Shown: positions 34,905-48,130, numbered from the stretch's first letter. The stretch: DNA of 64,000 nt from Beroe forskalii (GCA_011033025.1 WFMF01000006.1:930001-994000); one strand, 5' to 3'. Notes: generated by a model from the letters alone, not told the origin. Made by a program: numbers and translations.

Positions 34905-34950
34905 TTTCGATATTAGTGTCTTCAAATTTTGAAGACACTAATATCGAAAT
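34904..34950. repeat. Perfect palindrome 2 (23-nt arms)
   Basis: Arms 34904-34926 and 34928-34950 around one base, sharing its first base with palindrome 1. The arm includes CGATATTAGTGTCTTCAAA. Confidence 0.9.
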
Positions 34951-35974
34951 CACAAAAAAATGTATATATAAGATATTTTAACTCATTTTCTTACAGTCTG
35001 GTACTTTTAGCAACCATAGACCAGGATCATCCTACTGTTAACATCTCAATAGGTTCACCAAGAGGTATTGAATATGTTCCAGTGGCCAGGAAAGTATTGG
35101 AGTGCTTGAAAGGAAAATATCCTTGCATGAGGGCTCCTCAGTTCTGTTAAAAGAGCTTGCAAATTAAGACAGCGGCACAGAGTCCTGTAAGGAATCACAC
35201 GCCCTGACATCGGATTATTGGAACCAAAGGAGGCTTCCTAGTAAAATCCACTCCTGCTCGCACTACTGGGGACTTTCCACTGGACTTATATCAACTTTCA
35301 ATAACTTCTATTACCTCCTCAGCCCTGTCTCGCCTTAAAAACTGCCTTTTTTCCATGGACGACCTATGGAAGACATACCATACTTCAGAATCCCGAAATC
35401 AGCCCTTTTCTGTCTGTTATGGGGGGTTAGAATCGCGTTTTTCGGCTTAAAAACTGCCTTTTTTCGCCCCTTATTGGGCGTAGATGTCTCATGGGTGGTC
35501 AAATAGAAGTGTATCTGCTCATAAATTATGCGCCTGTAACCACTGAACCAATGATATTCGCCAGTTTTCCTTTGTTTTCCTGTAAAATCCAAAAAACCCT
35601 ATTTTTACCTCTCAAAACAGTCATGATCCAGGACGTTCTTCATTTCTGAGGCACCCAAGATCCAAAATCAAAAAGCTTTGGCCGATTGAGCTGAAAATTT
35701 GCACGCCATCCATGGACGACCTAAGGAAGACATACCATACTTCAGAATTCCGAAATCAGCCATTTTCTGTCTGTTATGGGGGGGTTAAAATCGCGTTTTT
35801 CGGCTTAAAAATACCTTTTTTTCGCCCTTATTGGGCGTAGATGTCTCATGGTGGTCAAATAGAAGAGTATCTGGTCATAAATTATGCGCCTGAAACCACT
35901 GAACCAATGATATTCGCCAGTTTTCCTTTGTTTTCCTGTAAAATCCAAAAAACCCTATTTTTTCCTGTTCCCAA

Positions 35975-36180
35975 TCGCGTTTTTGTTTTACAAAAAGTCA
36001 TTGAGAAAAGGTTAGCAGAGATCGTGTATTTTGGGGGTTGTGTGTATACTACCTTTACGCGTACTGTTAAATCTGAAATAGCGCGTGCGACCGTATGTCG
36101 TTGTTGGTGGTGGTGGTGGTTGGTGGTACACTTTCAAGCATCCAACTGCTCCTTTATAATATCACTCGCGTCAGAGCAGC
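35975..36180 (-). mobile_element. Dispersed element E, partial copy
   Basis: Begins with a TTTTTGTTTTACAAAAAG hairpin and GGTTAGCAGAGATCGTG and ends near CTCCTTTATAATATCACTCG, as in the fuller minus-strand copy at 50655. It is inserted in satellite A. Confidence 0.5.
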
Positions 36181-37139
36181 TTGGTGTAGTGGCATCCTTT
36201 GCAGCTAGCTATTACAGCGTTGTAAATATTTGAGTTCAATGCTCTGCTCTGTTCATTCTGATGTTGAAATTAATTCTCTCTCAAAAATTTAACAATTCTT
36301 TAATCATGAAATCAAATTTTCACGGAATCAATCTAATAATTGATTGGTTTCAATCACATATCATTTGGCTTCCTTTAGAAGCGGGCAATTCGGGCAATTT
36401 ACAATGGGCAGTATTAGTGCAATCAGTTATGAATGATCTTAAGAATTGACGAGAGGAAAGAAAGACATGAGAGTTTGTCTCGGTTCATTATTGATAATAA
36501 AGATATATCTGAATCTTTTATCTTAATCTTGTTCAGTAAATATTATATTGTGGTCTCAATCTTGAAAAACAATTAAGGCGGCTAAAACGATAACGAACAT
36601 TGCATCTTTTTTGTTTTCCTGTAAACCAAAAAACCCTATTTTTAACGCGTAAACAGAATCCAGGATCGTAATATTGAAACTCTGAACGGCGCGCTGAACG
36701 AATCTTCAAAGAGTTCTACGAAATGGCGGGAACGCGCGCGCGAACCTTTGGCACGTGAAACGAAATCGCCCACGTGATATTTTATCAAATCCGTCAATTT
36801 AGCACAATCATAACAACAAAATTGCGTGGGGACACAATTATTGTTGTTCGGCTTAAATGCTGCCTTTTTCCCTCCTTATGGTGCTTGATGTAACCTTAGC
36901 ATCATAATAAGATAATAAAAAACGCAGTCATTATAAATTAATAAGAATGCCTAAATATTGTTCCGAACCAATGATACCGAGCCAGTTGGCCTTTGCCATT
37001 TCTTCTAAAAAAAACCCGCGCGTTCGATGTTCAAACAGTGAGTTCGTTCTAGATTTCGCATTTTGTTGAACACCCAAGTTCCGAAATCAAATTGTGTCAC
37101 CGTTTCTTGCGACCTAAGGATGTATTTTCTTGAATGTTT

Positions 37140-37760
37140 ATACTAAGTTGATATCACTTTTTTATCTGATTTCAAATTTCATGCTTTTGTTTCTGTTTCA
37201 AATGCTGTCTCTTGGCTTAAAAGCAATATTCGTCTTTCACAGCGAATAGTATTTCTCAAACTTAGTCAGGTCAGCAGAAAGTCTAATAGTTAGCAGTTTG
37301 GTACCTAAACTATGCCCGCCATGAAACCTTTCATCCAAATCCTCGCCAGCTCACCTAAGATTTTAACTTTTTAGACTAGATTCTTCAACAGCCTAAGTAA
37401 ATTGAAAACTTATCATAATCTAGGAGTTTCGAGCATGCGGCACAAGATCCGAAATCGAAACCTATAAGATTTATGAAACTTTTGACAACCGACAGCTGGA
37501 GGACCTAAGAAATTCGTTATTTTGAAGATTTATGTGATATGGGGACGGAGGGACGGACGGACGGAGGGACGGAGGGACATTTTTGCGACTGATATTATAA
37601 AGGAGCAATCATTGGGCCTTTCAGAAATGTACAGTAGTTGGTATTGCAAAACTGTATCTGGTCATAAATTATTCTATTTCTAACCTCCCAGACCACGATA
37701 TTCGCCCCTCTCATTTGCCTTTTGTATTCACAAAAAGGCCAACAAGAGGGAAAAATAAAT
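37140..37760 (+). mobile_element. Dispersed element E, long copy
   Basis: About 600 bp related, in opposite orientation, to 50655-51300. Shared landmarks are GATATCACTTTTTTATCTGA, AAGACGAAT/ATTCGTCTTTCACAGCGAA, a GGAC-repeat tract (37544-37575), AAGGAGCAATC and a terminal hairpin CCTTTTTG..CAAAAAGG. No coding capacity, so a non-autonomous transposon is likely. Confidence 0.6.
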
Positions 37761-40700
37761 ATTATATACATAACACTTCACGTGAAATATAATTCCCAAA
37801 AGAAAAGAATAAATAAATAAAATCCTATAAAACCTTTGGCCGATTGAGTATCCAACATATTTTTTAAAAAAATAGTCATAGAATGATATGAAAATATGTC
37901 TCACAATGAATCAAAATCATTGTAAAAACCATGATATCTGTCTGTTATTATTGTCAATCATGTTTATGGTTTGTGTCGCCTTTTTCCGCCCCTGTTTTAT
38001 GAAAGCCCGGCGGATCCCTCATGGGCCTCTCAAAGATTCTAGTACAGTCCGTCAGCGTGAAGCGTAATGAAACCACTGAACCAATAACAGTGTGATATTT
38101 CCTTTGTTTTCCTATAAGTCGAAAAAACCTTATGAAATTGGTTGCCTCTTTGCCCCAACCTCCTGTGGTTGAAAATACAAGTGGGGTGAGGGTACCATGT
38201 TCCACATTCAGGACTCGATCATTGTACTCGCGTCAATTCAAACTTTTAGGAGAGGGAAATATAAAGCGCTTGCATAACAACGAAGATTTATAAAATTGAT
38301 TCAATGATGTTAGTATTCTGTTGTGGGGGTAATTGATAGCGTTTTCGCGATTGTATCATGATTTGGATGGTCACTTTATGCTTTATCGTCAACTAATCAT
38401 GTCAAAAATAAGTCGGACAACGATTGTCGATCAAATGACGGCGTGTTTTAATACCAGCTCCAGGGAACAGGAAATTAAGCGCCTGCATACGGGAACAACG
38501 GGCACAAGAAATAAGCCTGCAGGCGCATTTCTTGTTACCTCTCAAAACAGTGATCCAGGACGTTCCTCATTTCTGAGGCACCCAAGATCCGAAATCAAAA
38601 AGCTTTGGCCGATTGAGCTGAAAATTTGCAAGCCATCCATGGACGACCAAAGGAAGACATACCATACTTCAGAATCCCGAAATCAGCCATTTTCTGTCTG
38701 TTATGGGGGGTTAGAATCAAGTTTTTCGGCTTAAAAACTGCCTTTTTCGCCCCTTATTGGGCGTAGATGTCTCATGGGTGGTCAAATAGAAGTGTATCTG
38801 GTCATAAATTATGCGCCTGAAACCACTGAACCAATGATATTCGCCAGTTTTCCTTTGTTTTCCTGTAAAATCCAAAAAAACCCTATTTGTACCTCTCAAA
38901 ACAGTGATCCAGGACTTTCTTCAATTCTGAGGCACCCAAGATCCGAAATCGAAAAGGTTTGGCCGATTGAGCTGAAAATTTGCACTCCATCCATCGACGA
39001 CCTAAGAAAGACATACCATACTTCAGAATCCCGAAATCAGCCATTTTCTGTCTGTTATGGAGGGTTAAAATCGCGTTTTTCGGCTTAAAAACTGCTTTTT
39101 TTCGCCCCTTATTGGGCGTAGATGTCTCATGGGTGGTCAAATAGAAGTGTATCTGGTCATAAATTATGCGCCTGAAACCACTGAACCAATGATATTCGCC
39201 AGTTTTCCTTTGTTTTCCTGTAAAATCCAAAAACCCTATTTTTACCTCTCAAAACAGTGATCCAGGACGTTCTTCATTTCTGAGGCACCCAAGATCCAAA
39301 ATCGAAAAGCTTTGGCCGATTGAGCTGAAAATTTGCACGCCATCCATGGACGACCTAAGAAAGACATACCATACTTCAGAATCCCGAAATCAGCCATTTT
39401 CTGTCTGTTATGGGGGTTAAAATCAAGTTTTTCGGCTTAAAACTGCCTTTTTCGCCCCTTATTGGGCGTAGATGTCTCATGGGTGGTCAAATAGAAGGGT
39501 ATCTGGTCATAAATTATGCCTGAAACCACTGAACCAATGATATTCGCCAGTTTTCCTTTGTTTTCCTGTAAAATCAAAAACCCTATTTTACCTCTCAAAA
39601 CAGTGATCCAGGACGTTTTTCATTTCTGAGGCACCCAAGATCCGAAATCAAAAAGCTTCGGCCGATTGAGCTGAAAATTTGCACGCCATCCATGGACGAC
39701 CTAAGGATGACATACCATACTTCAGAATCCCAAAAACAGCCTTTTTCTGTCTGTTATGGAGGGTTAGAATCGCGTTTTTCGGCTTAAAAACTGCCTTTAT
39801 TCGCCCCTTATTGGGCGTAGATGTCTCATGGGTGGTCAAATAGAAGTGTATCTGGTCATAAATTATGCGCCTGAAACCACTGAACCAATGATATTCGCCA
39901 GTTTTCCTTTGTTTTCCTGTAAAAATCAAAAAAACCCTATTTTGTACCCTCTCAAAACAGTGATCCAGGACGTTCTTCATTTCTGAGGCACCCAAGATCC
40001 GAAATCGAAAAGCTTTTGGCCGATTGAGCTGAAAATTTGCACGCCATCCATGGACGACCTAAGAAAAACATACCATACTTCAGAATCCCGAAATCAGCCA
40101 TTTTCTGTCTGTTTGGGGGTTAAATCGTGTTTTTCGGCTTAAAACTGCCTTTTTCGCCGCTTATTGGGCGTAGATGTCTCATGGGTGGTCAAATAGAAGT
40201 GTATCTGGTCATAAATTATGTGCCTGAAACCACTGAACCAATGATATTCGCCAGTTTTCCTTTGTTTTCCTGTAAAATCCAAAAAACCCTATTTGTACCT
40301 CTCAAAACAGTGATCCAGGACGTTCTTCATTTCTGAGGCACCCAAGATCCAAAATCGAAAAGCTTTGGCCGATTGAGCTGAAAATTTGCACGCCATCCAT
40401 GGACGACCTCAGAAAAACATATACCATACTTCAGAATCCCGAAATCAGCCATTTTCTGTCTGTTATGGGGGGGGGGGTTAAAATCGCGTTTTCGGCTTAA
40501 AAACTGCCTTTTTTCGCCGCTTATTGGGCGTAGATGTCTCATGGGTGGTCAAATAGAAGTGTATCTGGTCATAAATTATGCGCTTGAAACCACTGAACCA
40601 ATGATATTCGCCAGTTTTCCTTTGTTTTCCTGTAAAATCCAAAAAACCCTATTTTACCTCTCAAAACAGTGATCCAGGACGTTCTTCATTTCTGAGGCAC

Positions 40701-41269
40701 CCAAGATCCGAAATCAAAAAGCTTTGGCCGATTGAGCTGAAAATTTGCACGCCATCCATCGACGACCTAAGGAAGACATACCATACTTCAGAATCCCGAA
40801 ATCAGCCATTTTCTGTCTGTTATGGGGGGTTAGAATCGCGTTTTTCGGCTTAAAAACTGCCTTTTTTCGCCCCTTATTGGGCGTAGATGTCTCATGGGTG
40901 GTCAAATAGAAGTGTATCTGGTCATAAATTATGCGCCTGAAACCACTGAAACCAATGATATTCGCCAGTTTTCCTTTGTTTTCCTGTAAAATCCAAAAAA
41001 CCCTATTTTTACCTCTCAAAACAGTGATCCAGGACGTTCTTCATTTCTGAGGCACCCGAGATCCGAAATGGAAAAGCTTTGGCCGATTGAGCTGAAAATT
41101 TGCACGCCATCCATGGACGACCTAAGGAAGACATACCATACTTCAGAATCCCGAAATCAGCCATTTTCTGTCTGTTATGGGGGGTTAAAATCGCGTTTTT
41201 CGGCTTCAAAACTGCCTTTTTTCGCCCCTTATTGGGCGTAGATGTCTCATGGAGGCCTCCTGACACACG

Positions 41270-41778
41270 GTACCCCGTCAAAACCTGTCTCAATTGAGTT
41301 GAAAACGGTCCTAAACCCGTCTAAAACCGTCACAAACCTGTCCAAAACCTATTGAGAACCCGTCCCAATCTCTAATAAGTATCTGGTCATAAAATCGAAA
41401 TCCCACTGAACCGTTCCAAGACCTGTCAATAACCTGGCCTAAAACCTGTCGAGAACCTGCCCGTAAAATTTTCTTTATCTGTCACGAACCCGTTCTGGCC
41501 TGTCACAAACTGTCTGTTATGGGGAAATCTTTGTCAAAACCTGTTTTTAATGTCCCAGTTATGAACCTGTCAAAAAACCCGTCATGAACCTGTTTAAAAC
41601 CCGTCGAAAACCCGTCATGAACCTGTTAAAAACCCGTCCAAAACCCGTCCAAAACTTGTCCGAAACCCGTTCAAAACCCGTCCAAAAACAGTCCAAAACC
41701 CGTCATCAACCCGTCCAAAACTTGTCCAAAAAACCCGTCAAAGCCCGTCCAAAGCCCGTCCAAAACCCGTCAAATTTC
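41270..41778. repeat. AAAACCCGTC-type minisatellite, copy 1
   Basis: Degenerate 10-14-bp units (CCGTCCAAAACC, CTGTCAAAAACC) directly after satellite A block 1. The same minisatellite precedes block 2 at 48363-48640. Confidence 0.85.
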
Positions 41779-42029
41779 ATTGAATAATATGCTAATAATA
41801 TGCTAATATTGGTAAAGACTGTAGAATTATTAAAAACAAAGATGTTTATAATACAGTATCTCTAATATAATTTCGCATTCTCTGCCACGTTTTTAGTCCT
41901 TTTGTGGACACATTTTAGGGCGCGCGCGTGCAGTTTTGGTATAGACGCGCGCGTTGCCATGGTTACATATTGCGCGCGCGCGTTCATTTCTGTTTAATGA
42001 TGTTTTGAATACGTTGCTTCGCGTAACTT

Positions 42030-42133
42030 TTGAACGGAATGGTGTTTTTTCAGTTGATTTGAAATTTGCGAACGAGGTGCTGCGTAGCAGCGCCGAGTGA
42101 GCTGTGTATTAGCAGGCCCAACGGGCCTGCTAG
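42030..42133 (+). mobile_element. Helitron-like 3' end
   Basis: GCGAACGAGGTGCTGCG..TAGCAGCGCC forms one hairpin. About 30 bases later AGCAGGCCC AA CGGGCCTGCT forms a second, overlapping the terminal CTAG (42130-42133), which is followed by T. A terminal hairpin with CTAG before T is the Helitron signature. Related ends: 42852, 56694-56760 and 63779. Confidence 0.55.
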
Positions 42134-42852
42134 TCTTTAATATAAAATTCACACGTGAATAATGTTTGTGCCGCCGTATACAATTAAATTTGAGCTTGCC
42201 AAGTAGATATCAAGAGAAACAAAGGCTACGCTGGGCTAAGTCGCGCCGTTGCTATGGATACAGATATTCTGCACGTGCAGATTATGATCAGTTCTATGCG
42301 AGTGCTTTCTGATACGTTGTTGATTGCTGCGTTTTAGCGTTTGAAAGAACGAATTGTTTACTGTTTTCATTTGAAATTCAAGATCTGGAAATAGAGAACG
42401 GGTATGGCTGGCATCGTGGAGGCTATTTCCGTTAGCATCTCTTCATAAATCAATGACAGACGTTGGTCGATTTAAATCAATTCTGAGTTGATGGTTAACG
42501 GAAAAATGTGAATTTACAGCAATTTAAGATTGAACAAAATCAAAATCAAATTGAATCGAATTTGGGCATAGCACATTGCGCTTTTGTAATACTGCTCTTG
42601 GCGTAAATCAATGCTTTGATTCAACGTTCAGTATGAGTACTCGGTTTTAATTTTCAGATTCAAGTTCATCATACAAGAGCAAATTATAATGATCAAAACT
42701 TGCACGGTCCAGCACCACTAAAAGTAACTAAAGAATAATGGTCAAGTTTTTTTTTCTTTTATATTACATGGTCAAGTTTGCTCCTTTATAAACTTTTTGA
42801 GAGCTTATCATTTGGTCCTGTATTATCTAGCAGGCCCAACGGGCCTTTCTAG
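42134..42852 (+). mobile_element. Adjacent second copy of the Helitron-like element
   Basis: Positions ~42149-42460 match 56159-56480 (ACACGTGAATAATG, TTGAGCTTGCCAAG, ATCAAGAGAAAC, TTCTATGCGAGT). The element ends at GGCCCAACGGGCC then TTCTAG (42852) followed by T. The end-to-start arrangement with the previous copy suggests tandem units. Confidence 0.45.
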
Positions 42853-43189
42853 TATGCTTATAAATTTATATTAGATGAGATCAATGATCTTCTTTTACTT
42901 GCCTTAAAATTCAAAACTTATCTATAGTATTCATTTTTGCTAAACGAAAGTATTCATTATTGCTAAACGAAAAAATAAAAAGTGTATGTGCTGATATAGA
43001 AATTCCCGCCCTGGTCATTCCCCGCATAAAAAATAGAATCCGTATAGAAGAAGTTACTGGCCATAGGGTACACGCGATAGAATGTCAAGGGCTAAAATAT
43101 TATTGTATTATTTTGATAGTAAATCATACGATAGGCGCTTCATACTACGTATATAGGTATAAATGATAGCTTAAAGTGGGTAAATCGTG

Positions 43190-45362
43190 GCCGATCAGGG
43201 CTGATCAGCGCCGATCGGAAATTTAAAAATTCTCATCGGCGGTCATAGGCGCTGATCAGCGCTGATGGCCTAAAATCAGCGCTGATCAGCGCCGACCAAA
43301 ACACCTGCATAAGAGCCTTTGTAACCGCCATTTTCCCTCATCGGCGCCGATCAGCGCTGATCGCTAACTTGTTAAATTTGAACTGATATGGGCATTTGGA
43401 CGTGTTTCCCTTAAAAATATAATTCCTGCTGGCCGTGCAGGTGTATTTTACGGCAATTCCTCGCACAGGGCTGTAACATTAACCCTTGACAGCATCAACA
43501 ATCACATCAACAACAACATGAACCAGTTTTACGATACAGTAATGCATTGACGTGACAGTAGAACGTTACAACACAGTTTCATTTCTAGGACACAGTAAAG
43601 CAGTAACACCATTACGACACAGTAGGACCGTTACGATACAGTAACACCTTAACGACACAGTAACACCGTTACCACACAGTAACACCGTTAATACGACACA
43701 GTAACACCTTAACAGCACAGTAACGTCGTTACGACACAATAACACCGTTACGACACAGTTACGCAGTTACTACACAGTAACGCAGTTACGACGAAGTCAC
43801 GCAGTTACGATACAGTAACGCCGTTACAACACAGTACAGTAAGGACGATACCACGTTACACCATTACGACGCAGTCAAGCAGTTACAACACAGTCTGCAC
43901 GCAGTTACAACACAGTAACGCAGTTACGACACAGTCACGCAGTTACGACACAGTTTCATTGTTACGTCACAGTAAAACCGTCACAACACAGTAAGGCAGT
44001 AAAACACAGTACGGCCGTCAAACGACACATTCAGGCCGTAATAAACAGTGCTAAAGAAGCGCTGTTACGACATTGCAAGTGTAATGCCGTTACGACAAAG
44101 TAACACTGTTAGTGTTACGGCACAGTTACGTTGCTTCCCCAGAGTAACGCAGTTACGATACAATAACACTGTAACAACACAGTAACACCTTTAAAATACA
44201 GTAATTGTAAGGACGTTAGGACACAGTAACACTGTTACGACATGCAGTTACGACGCATGTAACGTTGTTACCCCAGAGTAACGCAGTTACAATACAAGTA
44301 TACAATAACACTGTTACGACTAGCAAACGACCGGTTAAACCATATCTCAATAATTCCGGTCACGGAATTTCGGTTGGCTGAAAACGCCCGTCGCCCAGTC
44401 AACCGATATTTCTGTTCTGTAGTTCTGTTAACCGTCTGTTATAACCTAATCCGACTGTTATAACCTAATCCGAAACCGTTAATTGCGAGATCAAAATATT
44501 CGGTTACGGTTTCGGTTGGCTAAAACACTTGGTTAACCGGTATTCGGTTTCTGTTCGGTTAACCAGTCCTATCCTAGTCACGCTGTCATGACACTATGAC
44601 AGTTACAAAGGCACAGTAATAACAGCGTTACGTCGTTGTATGACTATGATATCTTACCCTCGTGCGCGCACCGCAACGTTTCATAGCTTGAACTCAGAAT
44701 TGCTGACAGGGACGGGTCGGACATCGCCCGTCGACTTCGTAACTGTGTCGTAACTGCGGAACTGCGTTGTAGCGGTGTTGCTGTATCGTAACTGCGTGAC
44801 TGTGTCGTAATGATGTTATTGTGTCGTAACGACGTCACTGTGTCGTTATAACGGTTCTACTGTGTCATAACGGTGTCACTGTGCCGTAGAAATGAAACTG
44901 TGTTGTAACGGTTCTATTGTCACGTGAAGGCATTACTGCATCTTAAAACCGTTTCATGTTGTTGTTGATTATGATTGTTGATGCTGTTTAGTGTTAATTT
45001 GACATACCTATGCGAGGAATTACCGTAAAATATCACCTGCACGGCCAGCAGGAATTATATTTTTAAAGGAAACACGTCCAAATGCCCATATCAGTTCAAA
45101 TTTAACAAGTTAGCGATCAGCGCTGATCGGCGCCGATGAGGGAAAATGGCGTTTTTTACAAAGGCTCTTATTCAGGTGTTTTGGTTGGCGCTGATTTAAG
45201 GCCATCAGTGCTGATCGGCGCCGACGGCCACCGATGAGAATTTGAAAATTTCCGATCGGCGCTGATCAGTGCTGATCGGGGGTGTGAGGTGTCGCTGATC
45301 ATTTGATCAGCGCCTATCGGCGGTGAATCGGCGCTGATCAGCGCCGATTGCAAATTCAACAT
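43190..45362. mobile_element. 2.2-kb foldback element
   Basis: The left arm (about 43190-43525) and right arm (about 44938-45300) are near-identical inverse copies of over 300 bp. Landmarks: GATCAGCGCTGATC words, CCATTTTCCCTCATCGGCGC, GGGCATTTGGACGTGTTTCC, CCTGCTGGCCGTGCAGGTG and CATCAACAACAACATGAA. Between them lies a GTTACGACACAGTAACRCC minisatellite (43535-44300). It is followed, after a unique centre with AACCG-rich DNA, by its inverse (about 44725-44930). No transposase. Confidence 0.8.
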
Positions 45363-46161
45363 CTGCCGAAAAATGAAGATACTATATTTTCTGCTTCGTT
45401 TTCAAAGCTTAATTATAATTGGACCTAGCAACTTCATATTCACTGAACAGATTGATTCATCACAGTTCACACGTCGTTCAACTGTCAAGTAATTGAACCT
45501 CAGTTATACCTTATGATTATAAGCAGTAAAGAAGTGAAGCAATGAGTTGCTGTTAAGATTTTGTACTTCGTTAAGACAAGACGTTTTGATCATTCTAAAC
45601 AATAAATAATGATAAAAAATACTTAGTACCAAGTAAATAGGTATTGCTCTAGTAAAGCAAGGAACTGATATAAGTAAATAATTATAAAAAAGATCGGCGA
45701 ATTATAATTCGTCCCTGCTTCCTTGGCTTGGCATCATTCCAAATTATCATTAAGTGATTCCAAAGTGTTAAAAATGTGTCCCAGGGGCCGACAATCCGAC
45801 ATAGCACATGCAATTCAAATTCAGTGACTTCACATTCATCTATAAGATTATAAGAGGACGTCTGAATAAGTAAATGGTGTTGGAAACGTGGAACTGTTCA
45901 AAGTAGCTCTCGAGTTTTGAAGTAAATAAGTAGGTATTGACCCGACAGTTACTCGAAAAGTAAACAATTAGTTTGTAAACTCATGAAGGGACGAAGGGTA
46001 CCGCGGAGGGCTTCTAAACAAAATATAATAATTAATGAACTAGTTACGAGAATAATAAAACCTAAAATTTGCAATTCCCAAACCGCAACATATGACCCGA
46101 ACAATAGAGTGAATTTCTGACATAAATAACTTAAGTTCTCCATACTCTCAGGAGGTTGAAG

Positions 46162-46595
46162 TACCTTATCGGACATAATTATCACGGACTTAAGTTTCAC
46201 GGACCTAAAATTTCACGGACATTAATATTCACGCTCGATCCTGCCACTTCAAATTTCAAGAAAATCTCGAAATTTTGGTTTCGATTTTTTCCACGATTTG
46301 AATACTTGATTTCAAGATTTTTTCAATATATTTCGTTAATTAATATGATTAATTTCTATATTTCACGTTCTCAGCATAAAAAAGAAGTATAATTTCCTTA
46401 AAAATTTTATTATTGCGTTTAAAGAGATAAAGTCAGAAATTTTGCGTCTCTACCCTAGAAATTTTTAGAGGAAATACCGGACTTAATTTTCACGTACCTG
46501 AAAATCACGGACAAAATTTCCACAGACATTTTAATATTCACGCTGATGTGCTCAGCGTGAGTTCAATTTCCGTGATAATTTTGTCCGATCAGGTA
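46162..46595. mobile_element. MITE with TCGGACA termini
   Basis: The left end TACCTTATCGGACATAATTA and the inverted right end TACCTGATCGGACAAAATTA both continue TCACGGA. Internal repeats of CACGGAC are seen near both ends. About 430 bp, non-coding. Confidence 0.6.
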
Positions 46596-46719
46596 TGGAT
46601 CCAGCCCACAATTTTTGGGGGCGTGCAAATTTAAGGTCACTTGGTGTCACCTCGCGGCGCCTCATCCGCAAAAAGGACGTTTTTTGAATATAAATGTAAT
46701 TTAATTATGTATTAGTAAT

Positions 46720-47200
46720 GGCAGAGGTCTGGGGGCGGCAGCCCCCAGAAGCCAGAGGTCTGGTGTTTTAAGAAATGTCAACGCAATAGAATTTTTGCAT
46801 TGCTTTCATGTCAACAGATCCACCATTGTTGTCGTGCACAATTTTACTAAATATATTAAAAATGGAAAGAAAGAACAGCAGGGGTCTGGGGGCGGCAGCC
46901 CCCAGATGCCAGAGCTCTGGAGCTAAAAGAAATGTCAACTCAATAGAATTTTTGCATTGTTTTCAAGTCAACAGATCCACCATTGTTGTCGTGCACAATT
47001 TTACTAAATAAATAAACAATCAAAAGGAATAAAGAAGAGCAGGGGTCTGGGGCGGCAGCCCCCAGATGCCAGAGCTAAAAGAAATGTCAATAGAGTTTTT
47101 GCATTGTTTTCATGTCAACAGCTCCATCATTGTTGTACACAATTTCACTAAATATATTAACAAGAATTGCGCCTGCCGACAAAATTATTGTTGTTTGTCC
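46720..47200. repeat. Three ~158-bp tandem units with a G/C hairpin
   Basis: Each unit holds CTGGGGGCGGCAGCCCCCAG (a 20-base near-perfect hairpin; one base shorter in the third), then AAATGTCAA, TTTTTGCATTG and CAACAGATCCACCATTGTTG. Copies start near 46728, 46884 and 47045. Confidence 0.85.
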
Positions 47201-47501
47201 GTTGTTTCCGTAGGCCGTTTGCAGGCGCTTAATTTCCCTCCCCCGTGATGCTTGATGTCTTGAAACTCAAAATTTTGGAAATAATAGTTTAAACGACCTG
47301 GGCAGTGGACAACATGCTAATTTTAGTATCGTGCCATCGTGTATTTCGAAATCTAACTGCTGAATTGAACTTATTACTGAAAATTTTCTGTGACATGATT
47401 TAAAATCTTTCTGATGAACTGATTGGGCTGTAGGATCACTTTTTGCTATCAGAAAACTGAAGATAAGCTCAGAAATTAAAAATTTGAAATCTGACTATAG
47501 T

Positions 47502-47575
47502 GGGGCCAGAACCCGTGACCTCCAGCGTGACAGCACTGCCAATTTCGACACGTTAGCCGATTGCGCTACGAAGTC
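47502..47575 (-). pseudogene. tRNA-like sequence (decayed tRNA or SINE head)
   Basis: The minus strand reads GACTTCG TA GCGCAATCGGCTAAC with a good A-box. After a 30-base middle it reads CACGGGTTCTGGCCC, resembling a B-box but lacking the conserved A58. Only four acceptor pairs form (GACT/AGTC) and the T stem is mispaired. A functional tRNA is unlikely. Confidence 0.4.
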
Positions 47576-47819
47576 ATGACTCATGATGTGTCATGTTAAT
47601 TATGTGTGACGATATGTGTAAAATTTCAGTGTCTTATTGTGATATTGATTCAATTTTCCACATCAATTCTCAAAGGATAGTCAAATTTGGCAAGCCTTCT
47701 TCACATTTCCTCGGTCAATATCTTTTTTGAAGGAAAAAATTGTGTTTTAGTATTTGAAATGAAGATCAATTTCCAGGACATTAGTCGATATGAAAACTTT
47801 AAGACCTGGGAATGTGGCA

Positions 47820-48130
47820 CGGATGGGCCTGGTCAACGTATAAGATTAAAATTTTTGACAACCGAAAGCTCCAAGAATTAAGAAATTCGTGATTTTGAAT
47901 TGAAGATTTGTGATAAGGGGACGGACGGAAGGACGGAAGGAGGGACATTTTCGCGAATGATATTATAAAGGAGCAATCCGGACACTTTCAAGAAATTACA
48001 GTAGTTGTATTGTAAACCTGGACCTGATATACACATATCCTATTTCTCACCTTCCTAAACCACGATCTCTGCCAACCCTCCTCTGCATTGCCTTTTTGTA
48101 TACACAAAAAGGCCAATGGGGAGAGAAAAA
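47820..48130 (+). mobile_element. Dispersed element E, partial copy
   Basis: Shares TTTTTGACAACCGAAAGCTC, the GGAC tract, GATATTATAAAGGAGCAATC, CACGATCTCTGCCAACCCTC and the terminal CCTTTTTGTATACACAAAAAGG hairpin region with the copies at 37140 and 50655. Confidence 0.6.

Larger units (their letters stand above)
35333..41253. repeat. Satellite A, block 1 (~354-bp unit)
   Basis: Direct repeats marked by ATGGGTGGTCAAATAG. Spacings between copies at 38774, 39129, 39479, 39828, 40181, 40541, 40894 and 41249 are 349-360 bp. The array is compact at 38530-41253 and 35333-35990. Between these, heavily diverged copies and other insertions are seen. Units differ mainly by small indels in homopolymers. 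ORFs of 60-130 codons on both strands are repeat translations. Confidence 0.95.

Noticed and set aside
34996-35150. Exon-like stretch after ttcttacag (DQDHPTVNISIGSPRGIEYV)
   Set aside because: In the frame required after the C-linker exon it stops within 15 codons. The other frame has no recognised domain and no CNG similarity.
38717-41293. ORFs of 60-130 codons in satellite A
   Set aside because: The same reading recurs in every unit and is broken by frequent indels. Kept only as a remark on unit length.
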